NCBI RefSeq assembly: GCF_024496245.1 | Contig: NZ_CP101740.1 | Span: 2,417,501 to 2,481,500, forward strand | Length of the DNA stretch: 64,000 nt | Direction: 5' to 3' | Source of the DNA: Sphingomonas qomolangmaensis | GTDB taxonomy: Bacteria > Pseudomonadota > Alphaproteobacteria > Sphingomonadales > Sphingomonadaceae | Shown here: positions 51,708 to 60,520 of the stretch, piece after piece | Position numbering within the stretch: position 1 is the stretch's first letter | Layout of the letters: each line of letters starts with the position of its first letter | Position numbers and translations under genes: made by a program | The notes under the pieces: model-generated | Told to the model about the DNA's origin: nothing | Database searches by the model: none | The model's input: the letters and a program-made list of their open reading frames with translations, nothing else

Positions 51708-54263
51708 TTGTTGCAACGATCACCCCAGCCCACGACTGACAACCTCGCCATCCTCGACATACTCGGACGCGCGGGCGCTGCACTGTTCGCCGATTTCGAC
51801 AGCGAGCGAATCGTCCAGCAGGTCACTGATTCGAGCCGCGAGCTGACCGGCGCGGCCTATGCCGCCTATTTCCACAATTTGGTCGACGAAAGCAGCGGTC
51901 GGCTAGGGCTCTACACGCTATCGGGCGCGCGCCGCGCTGATTTCGAGGGACTCGGCCACCCGCGCGCGACCCAAATCTTCGCGCCCACCTTCGACAATCG
52001 CGTCGTGCGCGCCGACGATGTCCTCGCCGATCCGCGCTATGGCCATAACTCCCCGCATCACGGCCTGCCCGCGGGGCATCTGCCGGTGCGTAGCTATCTT
52101 GCGGTGCCGGTGGTGGGGCGTTCGGGCGCGGTGCTGGGCGGCATCCTGCTCGGCCATCCCGAACCCGGCCGTTTCGGCGAGCATGAAGAGCGGCTGATCG
52201 TCGGGCTTGCGGGGCAGGCGGCAATCGCGATCGACAATGCGCGGTTGTTCGAAGCCGCGCAGCGCGAGCTCGCCGATCGCCGCCGTGTCGAAGCCGCGCT
52301 CGCCGCCAGCGAAATGCGGATGGAGGCGATCGCCAATTCGATCGACCAGATGATCTGGACGACCTTGCCCGACGGTTTCCACGATTATTACAATGCGCGC
52401 TGGTACGAATATACCGGGGTACCCGCGGGAACGACCGATGGCGAGGAGTGGAACCGGATCTTCCATCCCGAAGATCAGCCCCAGGCCTGGGAGCGCTGGC
52501 GGCACAGCCTGGCCACCGGTGATCCTTATGAAATCGAATATCGCCTTCGCCACCACAGCGGTGACTATCGCTGGGTGCTCGGGCGTGCGCAGTGCATGCG
52601 CGACGGCGACGGCAACATCACCCGCTGGTTCGGCACCTGCACCGACATCCACGAGCTGAAAGTGGCGCGCGACCAATTGCGCGATTTCAACGAGACGCTC
52701 GAAGCCCGCGTCCAGGCGCGCACCGAGGAGCTGATGCTGGCGCAGGAAGCGCTGCGCCAGGCGCAAAAGATGGAAGCGGTCGGCCAGCTGACCGGCGGCA
52801 TCGCGCACGATTTCAACAATCTGCTGACGATCGTCACCGGCAATATCGGCATCACCCAGCGCGCGATCGCCGCCGCCGGGGTCAATGATCCGCGCGCCAG
52901 CCGGGCGCTCGACGGTGCGATGAAGGGTGCTGAGCGGGCTGCCGCGCTTACCCAGCGGCTGCTCGCCTTTTCGCGGCGCCAGCCGCTCGCTCCCAAGCCG
53001 ATCGACGTCGACCGGCTGATCACGTCGATGGCCGACCTGCTCAACCGCGCGCTCGGCGAGACTGTTGCGCTCGAAACCGTCACGACGCCCGGACTGTGGC
53101 GCACCGAGGCCGATCCGCACCAACTCGAAAGCGCGATCCTCAACCTCGCCGTCAACGCGCGCGACGCGATGCCCGATGGCGGCAAGCTGACGATTGAAAC
53201 CGCCAACGCCAATCTCGACGAACCCTATACCGCGCTCCATGCCGAGGTAGCGCCGGGAAGCTATGTGATGGTGTGCGTCACCGACACCGGTTGCGGCATG
53301 ACCCCCGACCAGGTTCAGCGCGCGTTCGAACCCTTCTTCACCACCAAGGAAGTGGGCAAGGGCACCGGGCTGGGGCTGTCGATGGTCTATGGCTTCGTCA
53401 AGCAGTCGGGCGGCCATGTGAAGATCTATTCGGAGGTCGGCGAGGGCACGACGATCAAGCTGTATCTGCCGCGGCTGCTGCGCGACGTGACGATCGAACC
53501 CGAGCCGGCACTCGCGACAGGGCTCGAACCCAGCGTCCGGCGCGAGACGGTGCTGGTGTGCGAGGACGACGACGATGTCCGCGCCTATACCGTCGAATGC
53601 CTGCGCGAGCTCGGCTACCGCGTGCTCGAAGCGCATGACGGCCCCTCGGCGATCCGCCTGCTCGAACGCCAGGACGTGCCAGTCGATCTGCTGTTCACCG
53701 ATGTGGTGATGCCCGGCATGTCAGGGCGCGAAGTCGCCGAGGCGGCGCAGGAAATCCAGCACGACCTGCGCGTGCTCTACACCTCGGGCTATACGCGCAA
53801 CGCGATCGTCCATGGCGGGCGGCTCGATCCCGGTGTCGAGATGATCGGTAAGCCGTTCAGCTTCGAAACGCTCGCGCGGACGGTGCGCAACGTGCTCGAT
53901 CGCGGACGCAGCGAACGCGTGCTGGTGGTCGAGGGCGACGACCAGGTCCGCGGCCTAGCGGTCGAAGCGCTGGCGAGCTCGGGGGTGCCGTCCGAAGGCG
54001 CGGCGACCGCGGGCGAAGCGCTGGGCAAGGTGCGCGCCGCGCGCGGCGACTATGCCTTCGTCGTGATCGATGCCGAGCTTGCCGAGGCGCTCGTCGCCGA
54101 ACTGCGCGCGCAGCATCGCTGCCTGGCGATCCTGGTCGCCTCCGACGGCCCCGACCCGGCATTGGTCGAACGCTACGCCGACGACCGCTGCATCGCGATC
54201 ATCGAGAAGCCCTACACCGCCGCGCGGCTGCGAGAGGCGAATGCTGCGCTGGCGGCGCGGTGA
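51708..54263 (+). CDS. Hybrid sensor histidine kinase, GAF-PAS-HisKA with two receivers
   Basis: An ~851-residue soluble sensor kinase. It has a GAF domain (~5-180; LAVPVVGRSGAVLGGILLG), a PAS/PAC domain (~205-325; ending WFGTCTDIHELKVARDQL), HisKA with phospho-acceptor in TGGIAHDFNN (~364), HATPase_c (NLAVNARDAMP, DTGCGMT, GTGLGLS), a receiver with Asp in LLFTDVVMPGM (~665), and a second, divergent receiver (~740-850; Asp in FVVIDAEL, Lys in IIEKPY). The start is uncertain: no ATG fits, and TTG at 51708 has no clear ribosome binding site. It closely resembles the kinase at 17373-20744 in PAC to HATPase regions, pointing to an ancestral duplication or shared module. It lies just after tRNA-Ser. 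Confidence 0.9.
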   Translation: MLQRSPQPTTDNLAILDILGRAGAALFADFDSERIVQQVTDSSRELTGAAYAAYFHNLVDESSGRLGLYTLSGARRADFEGLGHPRATQIFAPTFDNRVVRADDVLADPRYGHNSPHHGLPAGHLPVRSYLAVPVVGRSGAVLGGILLGHPEPGRFGEHEERLIVGLAGQAAIAIDNARLFEAAQRELADRRRVEAALAASEMRMEAIANSIDQMIWTTLPDGFHDYYNARWYEYTGVPAGTTDGEEWNRIFHPEDQPQAWERWRHSLATGDPYEIEYRLRHHSGDYRWVLGRAQCMRDGDGNITRWFGTCTDIHELKVARDQLRDFNETLEARVQARTEELMLAQEALRQAQKMEAVGQLTGGIAHDFNNLLTIVTGNIGITQRAIAAAGVNDPRASRALDGAMKGAERAAALTQRLLAFSRRQPLAPKPIDVDRLITSMADLLNRALGETVALETVTTPGLWRTEADPHQLESAILNLAVNARDAMPDGGKLTIETANANLDEPYTALHAEVAPGSYVMVCVTDTGCGMTPDQVQRAFEPFFTTKEVGKGTGLGLSMVYGFVKQSGGHVKIYSEVGEGTTIKLYLPRLLRDVTIEPEPALATGLEPSVRRETVLVCEDDDDVRAYTVECLRELGYRVLEAHDGPSAIRLLERQDVPVDLLFTDVVMPGMSGREVAEAAQEIQHDLRVLYTSGYTRNAIVHGGRLDPGVEMIGKPFSFETLARTVRNVLDRGRSERVLVVEGDDQVRGLAVEALASSGVPSEGAATAGEALGKVRAARGDYAFVVIDAELAEALVAELRAQHRCLAILVASDGPDPALVERYADDRCIAIIEKPYTAARLREANAALAAR

Positions 54264-54279
54264 GAAACGTGGATGACCG

Positions 54280-54400
54280 TTCGTCCTGAGTAGGGGCTGA
54301 GCGAAGGCGAAGACCCGTATCGAAGGACTCTGCCACAAGCGGGCGGATGCTTCGATACGCCGCTTCGACAAGCTCAGCGGCTACCCAGCACGAACGGGTG
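54280..54400. repeat. Family A compound repeat
   Basis: CGTTCGTCCTGAGTAGGGGC at one end and CCAGCACGAACGGG at the other, with internal GTATCGAAGGA...TGCTTCGATAC complementary arms and CTTCGACAAGCTCAGCGGCT. It fills the gap between the kinase and speD stop codons. The same CTGAGTAG...TATCGA composite occurs at 60345-60489. Confidence 0.75.
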
Positions 54401-54758
54401 TGGGCACCACCCCAAATCCCCGCGCAATGACCGTCTCGCTCGCCACCCGCCCACGCAGGGCCGCGACGATCACCGCCAGCGCCGCCTGCGGATCGCAGCG
54501 CCGTCCGCACAGGAAGATGTCGATCGCGGCATAGCCGTGCTCGGGCCAGCTATGGATCGAGATGTGCGATTCGGCGAGCAGCGCCACCCCGGTCACCCCC
54601 TGTCCCGGCCCGAAGGCGTGGAGCCGAACGTCGAGCACCGTCGCCCCCGCCGCCGCGGCGCCGTCGCGCAGCGCGCGCTCGACCAGCGCAAGGTCGTCGA
54701 GCCCGCTGCAGTCGTGAAGGTCGGCAATCAGGTGGCGGCCATCATAGGGGGGGATCAT
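54381..54758 (-). CDS. speD: S-adenosylmethionine decarboxylase proenzyme (prokaryotic class 1B)
   Basis: SpeD makes decarboxylated SAM, the aminopropyl donor for polyamines. The 125-residue proenzyme has the self-cleavage site E63-S64 in LLAESHISIHSWPEHG, where Ser64 becomes the pyruvoyl group, His69 and the proton-donor Cys84 in AAIDIFLCG. Length and motifs fit the short bacterial/archaeal enzyme. It is the last gene of the minus-strand cluster that also carries a SpeE-like membrane aminopropyltransferase, and its ATG overlaps the stop of the FAD oxidoreductase (ATGA). A dedicated polyamine-related product for the cluster is likely. Confidence 0.94.
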   Translation of the reverse strand: MIPPYDGRHLIADLHDCSGLDDLALVERALRDGAAAAGATVLDVRLHAFGPGQGVTGVALLAESHISIHSWPEHGYAAIDIFLCGRRCDPQAALAVIVAALRGRVASETVIARGFGVVPTPVRAG

Positions 54759-56365
54759 GTCAGAGCCTCATGCGCGTGGCCGATCCGCGCCATCGCCGCC
54801 TCGGCAGCGCGGGTGCCGTGATAGTGCGCTTCCTCGAAGATCGACAGCCCCGACAGGTCGCTATGCGCGAGGTAGAGCGGCGCCTCGGGCGCGAACGCCT
54901 TCGCCGCGCCCCAGACATAGCCCGGCACCGGACGCGCCATCGCATGCCCCCAGCGCCATAATTCGATCCCGGTGATCGCATCGGCCATGTCGGGATGCAT
55001 CGCCAGCAGGTCGTCGCGAACGATCCGCTTCCATTCGCCGGCGGGCCGTTCGAGCAGCAGGCGGCGGCCATTGGCGGGGGACATGTCCGACAGCGGCAGA
55101 TACCAGGTCAGCACGCTTTCGGCGCCCAGCGCACGCGACTGGTGGGTCGCGACGACATAGCCCAGCGAATTGCTGGTGGTCGAAACATTGTCCCAGGCCA
55201 GCGGCACGCCCGCGCCGCCGGGCAGCCGCGACACGCTGATGTTGGCGACCAGCCACGGTGCATAGCTGCACGCAGCCGTATCGGGCAGTTCGGCGCAGAC
55301 CCGCTTGGCGACGAACAACGGCATCGCGACGATCACCGCCGCCGCACGCGTTCGGTGGGTGACGCCTTCGCCGACGTCGAAATGATCGACGTGGAACGCC
55401 CCGTCGGGCTGGCGCTCGATCGCGTGGACGATCCGCCCGGTTGTGATGTTTTTCGGAAAGGCACCCGCCATCGCCTGGGTCAGGCGGCCGTTGCCTCCCG
55501 GCCAGGTCAGCACATTGTCCCCGACATCGCCCGCCGCAGCTCCGCGCCGCCCCGCGAAATAATGAATGCCAGCCCAAGCCGACACATCTTCGGGCTCGGT
55601 CCCATAATCGTCGCGCGTCGCATAGCGAACATGCGCGCGCAGCACCGGCGACTTAAACCCACGCTCGTCGAGCCATTGGCCGAAGCCGATCCGGTCGAGC
55701 ACGCGCCACTTCGCGTCCTCCGAGCTATACACGATCGGCGTCGCAAAGGCGGGCCGCCCGTCGCTGCCCGTCGCCGCCGAAAACGCCGTCATTTCGGCAC
55801 CGAAGCGCGCAAGCTGGCGTTGATCTTCGGGCGTCAGGCCGGTGGTGGGCACCAGCCCTTCATGCCAGCGCCCGCGCCAGAACAGCCGTTCCTGCAGATC
55901 GGCGCACAATTGCTGCGGGTCATAGACCGGCAACCCGTCCTGCTCGCCGGTGATGATCCCCAGCCGGGTCAGCAGCTTGCGCAGCGCGCGTGCCTCGGCA
56001 TTGGCGATCGGCAGGTAATGCGCGCCGAGCGGATAAGCCGACACCGCATTGCGCCCCGAACGCGCATTCCCCCCCGCGACGTCCTCGAGCTCCAGCAACC
56101 GGAAATCGCTATAGCCTGCCTCGTTGAGCGTCCATCCCGCCGCCAGCCCGGCGACCCCGCCGCCGGCGATGACGACCCCCGCCTCGTCAAACCGCGTGGG
56201 CGCGGGAAAACCCCCTTTGCGCAACCGATGCCCGCGTTCAAGATCGGCCCCCAGCAGCGCCCCCTGTGGCAAGGGTGCCTCGCGAAACGCATAGGCAGCA
56301 CCCGCCCCCGCCGCGGCGACCGCGCCCGCCCCTACCCCCAGAAACGTTCGCCGATCAGCCTTCAT
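54755..56365 (-). CDS. Tat-exported FAD-dependent amine-oxidase-like oxidoreductase
   Basis: A 536-residue protein with a twin-arginine signal (DRRTFLGVGAGAVAAAGAGA), so it is folded with FAD before export. The dinucleotide-binding motif is GVVIAGGGVAGLAAGWTLNE followed by LLELEDVAGGNARSG; a C-terminal flavin-binding part (LYLAHSDLSGLSIFEEAHYHG) ends the protein. The fold is that of NAD(P)/FAD Rossmann amine oxidases and phytoene-desaturase-like enzymes. In this setting oxidation of a polyamine or polyamine adduct in the periplasm is the obvious idea, but the substrate is unproven. It overlaps the aminopropyltransferase gene by 11 bases and speD by 4. Confidence 0.82.
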   Translation of the reverse strand: MKADRRTFLGVGAGAVAAAGAGAAYAFREAPLPQGALLGADLERGHRLRKGGFPAPTRFDEAGVVIAGGGVAGLAAGWTLNEAGYSDFRLLELEDVAGGNARSGRNAVSAYPLGAHYLPIANAEARALRKLLTRLGIITGEQDGLPVYDPQQLCADLQERLFWRGRWHEGLVPTTGLTPEDQRQLARFGAEMTAFSAATGSDGRPAFATPIVYSSEDAKWRVLDRIGFGQWLDERGFKSPVLRAHVRYATRDDYGTEPEDVSAWAGIHYFAGRRGAAAGDVGDNVLTWPGGNGRLTQAMAGAFPKNITTGRIVHAIERQPDGAFHVDHFDVGEGVTHRTRAAAVIVAMPLFVAKRVCAELPDTAACSYAPWLVANISVSRLPGGAGVPLAWDNVSTTSNSLGYVVATHQSRALGAESVLTWYLPLSDMSPANGRRLLLERPAGEWKRIVRDDLLAMHPDMADAITGIELWRWGHAMARPVPGYVWGAAKAFAPEAPLYLAHSDLSGLSIFEEAHYHGTRAAEAAMARIGHAHEALT

Positions 56366-57887
56366 AGCGGCTCCATGCGGAATCGAACTCGCGCACCAGC
56401 ACCTGGTTGTCGAGCCGGTTCACTTGCGTAGGGCGGCGCGCCATGTCGGGTGGGAATTGGTATAGCTGCCGCTCGACCGCGGGCGTCAGAAACCGCCCGG
56501 TCGGAAAACGCGCTTCGACCGGGATCGGGCGGTTGGCGGCGAGCAGGAACCCCCATTCGCCGAAGCTCGGGACATAGGCGTGATAGCCGCGCGTCACGAA
56601 CCCAGCCGATTCGAGCGTCGTTGCGACGGTCCAATAAGCGTCGGGCGCGATCAGCGGTGAGGTGCTCTGCACCACCATCATCGCGCCGGGGGCGAGCAGC
56701 CGGCGGACTTGGTTATAGAAGGTTTCGGTGTAGAGCTTGCCCACCGAATAATCGACGGGGTCGGGAAAATCGACGACGATCGCGTCGTAGCGATCGGTCG
56801 CCTCGCGCACCCAGCGAAAGCCGTCGTCGTTGATCACCGTCATGCGCGGATCGGACAGCGATCCCCGGTTCATCCGCGCCAGCGTGCCGGTATCGCGGAA
56901 CAGCCCGGTCATCGCGCCGTCGAGATCGACCAATGTCACCTTCTCGACGCTGGGGTAGCGAAACACCTCACGCGCCGCCAAGCCATCGCCGCCGCCCAGG
57001 ATCAGCACGTTGCGCGGGTTGGTCACGCGCCCCAACGCCGGATGCACCAGCGCCTCATGATAGCGATATTCGTCGCGCGACGAGAACTGCAGATTGCCGT
57101 TGAGGTACAGCCGCAGATCGTCGTCGCGGCGGGTGAGCACGATTCGCTGGAACCGGCTCGACTTGGCGTAGATGATCGGCTCGCCATAGCCGGCGACCTC
57201 GCCCATCCGCTGCAACCGATCGGAGGCGAAGAACCCCGCCGCCAGCGCCGCCAGGATTATCACCGCCGCCACCTTCTCGCCGCGCAGCCCGGTGGCGCGT
57301 GGCAACGCGAACAGCACCGCGAGCGCGACCGCTGCATTCGCGAAGCCGAACAGGAACCCGGTGCGGATCATTCCCAGATGCGGCATCAGCACCAGCGGGA
57401 AGAGCAACGAAGCGAACAGCGCGCCGACATAGTCGAAGGTCAGGACGCTCGAGACGACTTCGCGAAAGTCGAAATCCTTGAGGATCCGGATCAGCAGCGG
57501 GATTTCGAGTCCGACCAGGAAGCCGATCGCCAGCACGATGCCATAGAGCGTGATCCGGAAATGATCGATCAGCGGGAACAGCAGGAACAACGCCGCCGCC
57601 GAACAGCCGCCGATGATCGCGATCAGCAATTCGACGCGGACGAACAGCCGCAACTCGCCGCGTTTCACATAGCGCGAGCACCAGCTGCCGATCCCCATCG
57701 CGAACAAATAGCTGCCGATAACGGTCGAAAACTGCGTGACGCTGTCGCCCAGCAGATAGCTGGCGATCGTCGACGCCAGCAATTCGTAGATCAGCCCGCA
57801 GGTCGCGACGACAAAGGCCGAGACCAATAACGCCCCCGCCGGTGCCGTCAGCTTGGTGCGCGGCGTGGCGGGGTCCGAATCAGCCAT
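56355..57887 (-). CDS. Membrane-bound spermidine-synthase-like aminopropyltransferase
   Basis: A 510-residue protein with about seven N-terminal membrane helices (residues ~15-220) and a C-terminal SpeE-like methyltransferase-fold domain. In that domain the nucleotide motif is VLILGGGDGLAAREVFRY, the acidic residue for the donor is in VTLVDLDGAM, and the gate/catalytic region is IVVDFPDPVDYSVGKLY with Asp retained and FDDP-type DP. The spermidine-synthase start (FQRIVLTRRDDDLRLYLNGN) is also clear. It would use decarboxylated SAM from SpeD near the membrane. The ATG at 57887 overlaps the DUF350 stop by 8 bases; an upstream TTG is less likely. Confidence 0.88.
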   Translation of the reverse strand: MADSDPATPRTKLTAPAGALLVSAFVVATCGLIYELLASTIASYLLGDSVTQFSTVIGSYLFAMGIGSWCSRYVKRGELRLFVRVELLIAIIGGCSAAALFLLFPLIDHFRITLYGIVLAIGFLVGLEIPLLIRILKDFDFREVVSSVLTFDYVGALFASLLFPLVLMPHLGMIRTGFLFGFANAAVALAVLFALPRATGLRGEKVAAVIILAALAAGFFASDRLQRMGEVAGYGEPIIYAKSSRFQRIVLTRRDDDLRLYLNGNLQFSSRDEYRYHEALVHPALGRVTNPRNVLILGGGDGLAAREVFRYPSVEKVTLVDLDGAMTGLFRDTGTLARMNRGSLSDPRMTVINDDGFRWVREATDRYDAIVVDFPDPVDYSVGKLYTETFYNQVRRLLAPGAMMVVQSTSPLIAPDAYWTVATTLESAGFVTRGYHAYVPSFGEWGFLLAANRPIPVEARFPTGRFLTPAVERQLYQFPPDMARRPTQVNRLDNQVLVREFDSAWSRYEG

Positions 57888-58092
57888 GGATTGCCGCGGC
57901 AATGATCAACGCGAGCCCGAGCGCCATCGCCGCGGTGACGATCGCAACGCCGATGTTACGCTGGTCGTGGATCTCGTTCCACAAATGGCCGGGGGTCAGC
58001 TTGTCGAGCACCCAGAAGCCCACCGCGAAGACGATCATGCCGATGCCGGCATAGAGCAGGGTATTGAGCAGGACGGGGAGTGTCGTGACCAT
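57880..58092 (-). CDS. DUF350 membrane protein (YjfL-like)
   Basis: A 70-residue DUF350 protein with two membrane helices (about 8-28 and 47-67). The family is a short membrane module often present as tandem copies in longer proteins and found beside PspA-like, DUF4178 and polyamine-type genes. Function is unknown. AAGGGA lies about 9 bases upstream of the ATG. It is translationally linked to the aminopropyltransferase by overlap. Confidence 0.85.
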   Translation of the reverse strand: MVTTLPVLLNTLLYAGIGMIVFAVGFWVLDKLTPGHLWNEIHDQRNIGVAIVTAAMALGLALIIAAAIHG

Positions 58093-58104
58093 GTGTCGTG
58101 TCCC

Positions 58105-58275
58105 TTATTTATGCGTGGGAATGAAGATGATGCCGCCGCCACCGCCGCCGGTGCGCGTCCCCTGTACCGGGCGGCTGGCATCGGCGAAGGGCGACCAGGC
58201 GTAGTTGGTCGCGAACAGGAACGCGGCGGCGATTCCGGCGCACCACAGGCCGTAGAACAGGATACCGCTGCGCAT
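58105..58275 (-). CDS. 56-residue single-pass membrane protein, unannotated type
   Basis: This short gene is easily missed. It encodes MRSGILFYGLWCAGIAAAFL..., one membrane helix (about residues 5-24), a WSPFADASRPVQG segment, a run of six glycines at ~43-48 and a hydrophobic tail ending FIPTHK. Its ATG overlaps the stop of the first DUF4178 gene (TGATG) and it ends 12 bases before DUF350, so it fills an otherwise unexplained gap in the operon. I do not recognise the family; a small subunit of the same membrane complex is plausible. Confidence 0.75.
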   Translation of the reverse strand: MRSGILFYGLWCAGIAAAFLFATNYAWSPFADASRPVQGTRTGGGGGGIIFIPTHK

Positions 58276-59648
58276 CAGTCTTCCTCATCGCTGAGCACGG
58301 GGGCGAAATCGCTTTCGCCGCTGCGTGCCGATTCGAACGCGGCGTGGCGGATCAGGCCGATCAACAGCGGGATCGCGATCAGGAACAGCGCCAGGACCAG
58401 CACGCCGCCCTGGAACCGCGTGGTTCGCACCTCGATCTGTAGTTGGGGCGGCTCGCCGCCGTCGCGGCGCCAGTCGGGCGCTGCGGGCTGCGGCGCCGCC
58501 GCGCCACCGCCGCCGAAGAAATCACCGGGGTTCGATCCGCCATTGAGCGGCGCGGTCGGATCGACCCAGACATTGCCGCGATACGACACGATCAGGTCAT
58601 AGGTTCCCGCGGGCACCGCGGCGAAGCTGGCGCCGGTGCTGCGCGATCCCTCGCTCCAGCTGCCATCGGTATCGCGCCCCGAATAGGCCTCGGCAGCCTT
58701 CGACGCGGTATAGGCCTTCTGGTCGGCGCGGCTGACCAGCGCATAGTTGATATCGACCCAGCCATTCGACAGCGCGGGCACCCGCGTCTCGATCTTCACC
58801 CCCTGGCGCGCGCGCGCCAGCGTGAAGGGGCCGAGCGTCGCTTCCTGCTCGCTGCCGTCGGCGGCGATCGGCGCGGTGCCGGTGAATACCGTGCCCCCGC
58901 CGCCGCTGAAGATCGCCACCCCCAGCAGCACCGCGATGGCGAGCAGCGCGACGACCAGCCCCTGCTTGAGCCAGCCGACATGCGGCGAGGGCTGGTGCGG
59001 CAGTGGCGGCGAGGGGCTAGGATTGGCGGTGACCCCGAACGCCTTCATTTCCTTGGGATCGAGCAGTTCGGACAGCGACCAGCTGACTTCGCGGTCGTCG
59101 GCCTCGCGCGACAGCATGAAGCCCGGTCGAACCCAATCGTCGGTGCGGACGGTCTCGCCACGCTTCACTCGCCAATAGAATTCACCGACGACATAATCGA
59201 CCTGCGCGGTGCCGTCGGCGAAGAAGGGCTTGTAGCGCTTGCCGTCGAGCGTGATCCCGCCCTCATGCCCCGGCACCACGGTGAGCAGCTCGCCGAAGCT
59301 CCAGCCGCCGCGATTGGCGATCAGCCAGCGATAACCGTGATAGGGGTTGAAGAGGAGATATTCCTCCCAGCCATATTGGCCACGCTCGCTGCGCGCGAGA
59401 TAGCCGATCGCCTCCCATTCGACCCCGCGCAGCGTGCCGCGCGTGCCGAGCGGTATCTCGAGCCGCGCCGCCGCCTCGTGATATTGCGTCACCAGCTTCA
59501 CTTGCGGCTGCGATACGTCGAGGATGCTCGAACAATATTGGCACGCGATCGTCACGGTATAGCCTGCCGCGCGCACCGCCAGCGTGCCACCGCAAGACGG
59601 GCAGCCCAGCGCCTTGGCGGCGGGGGCGGGCGGGGCGGCGTCAGCCAT
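58275..59648 (-). CDS. DUF4178 protein with zinc ribbon and two membrane helices
   Basis: A 457-residue protein. Residues 16-39 form a rubredoxin-like zinc ribbon, C-x2-C ... C-x2-C in GCPSCGG and ACQYCSS. A DUF4178 domain follows (~60-195; WEAIGYLARSERGQYGWEEY, HGYRWLIANRGGW). A membrane helix lies at ~228-248, a beta-rich extracytoplasmic region with a Gly/Ala/Pro-rich stretch at ~380-395, and a second helix near 418-438. The function of DUF4178 is unknown. It overlaps the second DUF4178 gene upstream by 8 bases and the small membrane gene downstream by 1. Confidence 0.85.
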   Translation of the reverse strand: MADAAPPAPAAKALGCPSCGGTLAVRAAGYTVTIACQYCSSILDVSQPQVKLVTQYHEAAARLEIPLGTRGTLRGVEWEAIGYLARSERGQYGWEEYLLFNPYHGYRWLIANRGGWSFGELLTVVPGHEGGITLDGKRYKPFFADGTAQVDYVVGEFYWRVKRGETVRTDDWVRPGFMLSREADDREVSWSLSELLDPKEMKAFGVTANPSPSPPLPHQPSPHVGWLKQGLVVALLAIAVLLGVAIFSGGGGTVFTGTAPIAADGSEQEATLGPFTLARARQGVKIETRVPALSNGWVDINYALVSRADQKAYTASKAAEAYSGRDTDGSWSEGSRSTGASFAAVPAGTYDLIVSYRGNVWVDPTAPLNGGSNPGDFFGGGGAAAPQPAAPDWRRDGGEPPQLQIEVRTTRFQGGVLVLALFLIAIPLLIGLIRHAAFESARSGESDFAPVLSDEED

Positions 59649-60309
59649 TCGCCGGGATCGCCCAGCCGTCGATCGCGCGCAACCCCGCGGGCTGCAGCTC
59701 GGCGAGCGTCACGTAGCGCCCGTCATAGAAATGCGCCTCGTCGCCATCGCGCTGCATATTGGCGACGCGGCCCGATGTTGTGCGGAAATCGACCGAGTAG
59801 ATCCGCCAGCCCGGCGGCGCGGTGAAGGGCAGCTCGCCCTCGGCCGCGATGCATTCGACCTCGCGCGCGTCGGCGACCGTCAGCATGTCGTCTTCGAGCT
59901 CGATCCGGTCGCCGATCGGCGCGTCGGCGCCGCGCTGGATCGCGATCAGCACCGGTGAATGGATCCGCGGCATCGGCCGTTCGAAGGTCATCATGAACTG
60001 CCCCATCGCCTCGCCCAACCAGCCGAAACCGTTGTCGCCGAACAGGCACAGCCATTCGTTCCACGATCCGTCGGTCCACGACCAGCGAACGCGGCCGACG
60101 ATCTCGAACGGCCTGCCATCGAATCGCCCGCGCGTACCGATCTGCAACGGACTGACATCGAACGGCAACGCCGCCTGCACCCCCACGATCGCTACGCCCG
60201 AATCGCTGCGCACCAGCATCGACCGGCAATGGTCGCACACACGATCGGGCAGCCCCGCCGAGCGGAAGGTGACCGGGGCGCCGCAATTGGGACAATCGAT
60301 GGTCAGCAT
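59641..60309 (-). CDS. DUF4178 protein with zinc ribbon, soluble
   Basis: A 222-residue protein lacking membrane helices. The zinc ribbon is C6-x2-C9 and C25-x2-C28 (DCPNCGAPV, VCDHCRSML). The DUF4178 domain contains FEIVGRVRWSWTDGSWNEWL and GFGWLGEAMGQFMMTF, and a second DUF4178-like half follows. It is a cytoplasmic paralogue of the next gene. The ATG at 60309 has GGA upstream; the frame stays open further upstream into the family A repeat. It is probably co-transcribed with the SPFH gene across the ~210-base repeat. Confidence 0.82.
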   Translation of the reverse strand: MLTIDCPNCGAPVTFRSAGLPDRVCDHCRSMLVRSDSGVAIVGVQAALPFDVSPLQIGTRGRFDGRPFEIVGRVRWSWTDGSWNEWLCLFGDNGFGWLGEAMGQFMMTFERPMPRIHSPVLIAIQRGADAPIGDRIELEDDMLTVADAREVECIAAEGELPFTAPPGWRIYSVDFRTTSGRVANMQRDGDEAHFYDGRYVTLAELQPAGLRAIDGWAIPANG

Positions 60310-60344
60310 GGATTTTCCAATAGGCTCGCCTGCCGGCCCTGGGT

Positions 60345-60489
60345 CCGTTCGTCCTGAGTAGCCGTCGAGTAGCCCCGCAGGGGCGTATCGAGACGGCGTA
60401 TCGAAGGAGGCCACCGGGAGGCGGTGCTTCGATACGAGCCCTCGACACGCCGCTGCGCGGCTACTCGGTCTCTACTCAGCACGAACGGA
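60345..60489. repeat. Family A compound repeat inside the SPFH-DUF4178 spacer
   Basis: A ~145-bp inverted structure: GTCCGTTCGTCCTGAGTAGC ... GGCTACTCGGTCTCTACTCA GCACGAACGGA, with internal GTATCGAGACGG/CGTATCGAAGG and TGCTTCGATACGAGCCCTCG. It resembles 54280-54400, at the other end of the same gene cluster. Confidence 0.75.
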
Positions 60490-60520
60490 TGTTTCGGGCC
60501 CAGCCAGGGAGGGGAGCAGC

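Noticed and set aside
51569-54263. Genomic island inserted at tRNA-Ser
   Set aside because: No integrase, no repeated tRNA 3' end and no change of codon style follow; the neighbour is an ordinary sensor kinase.
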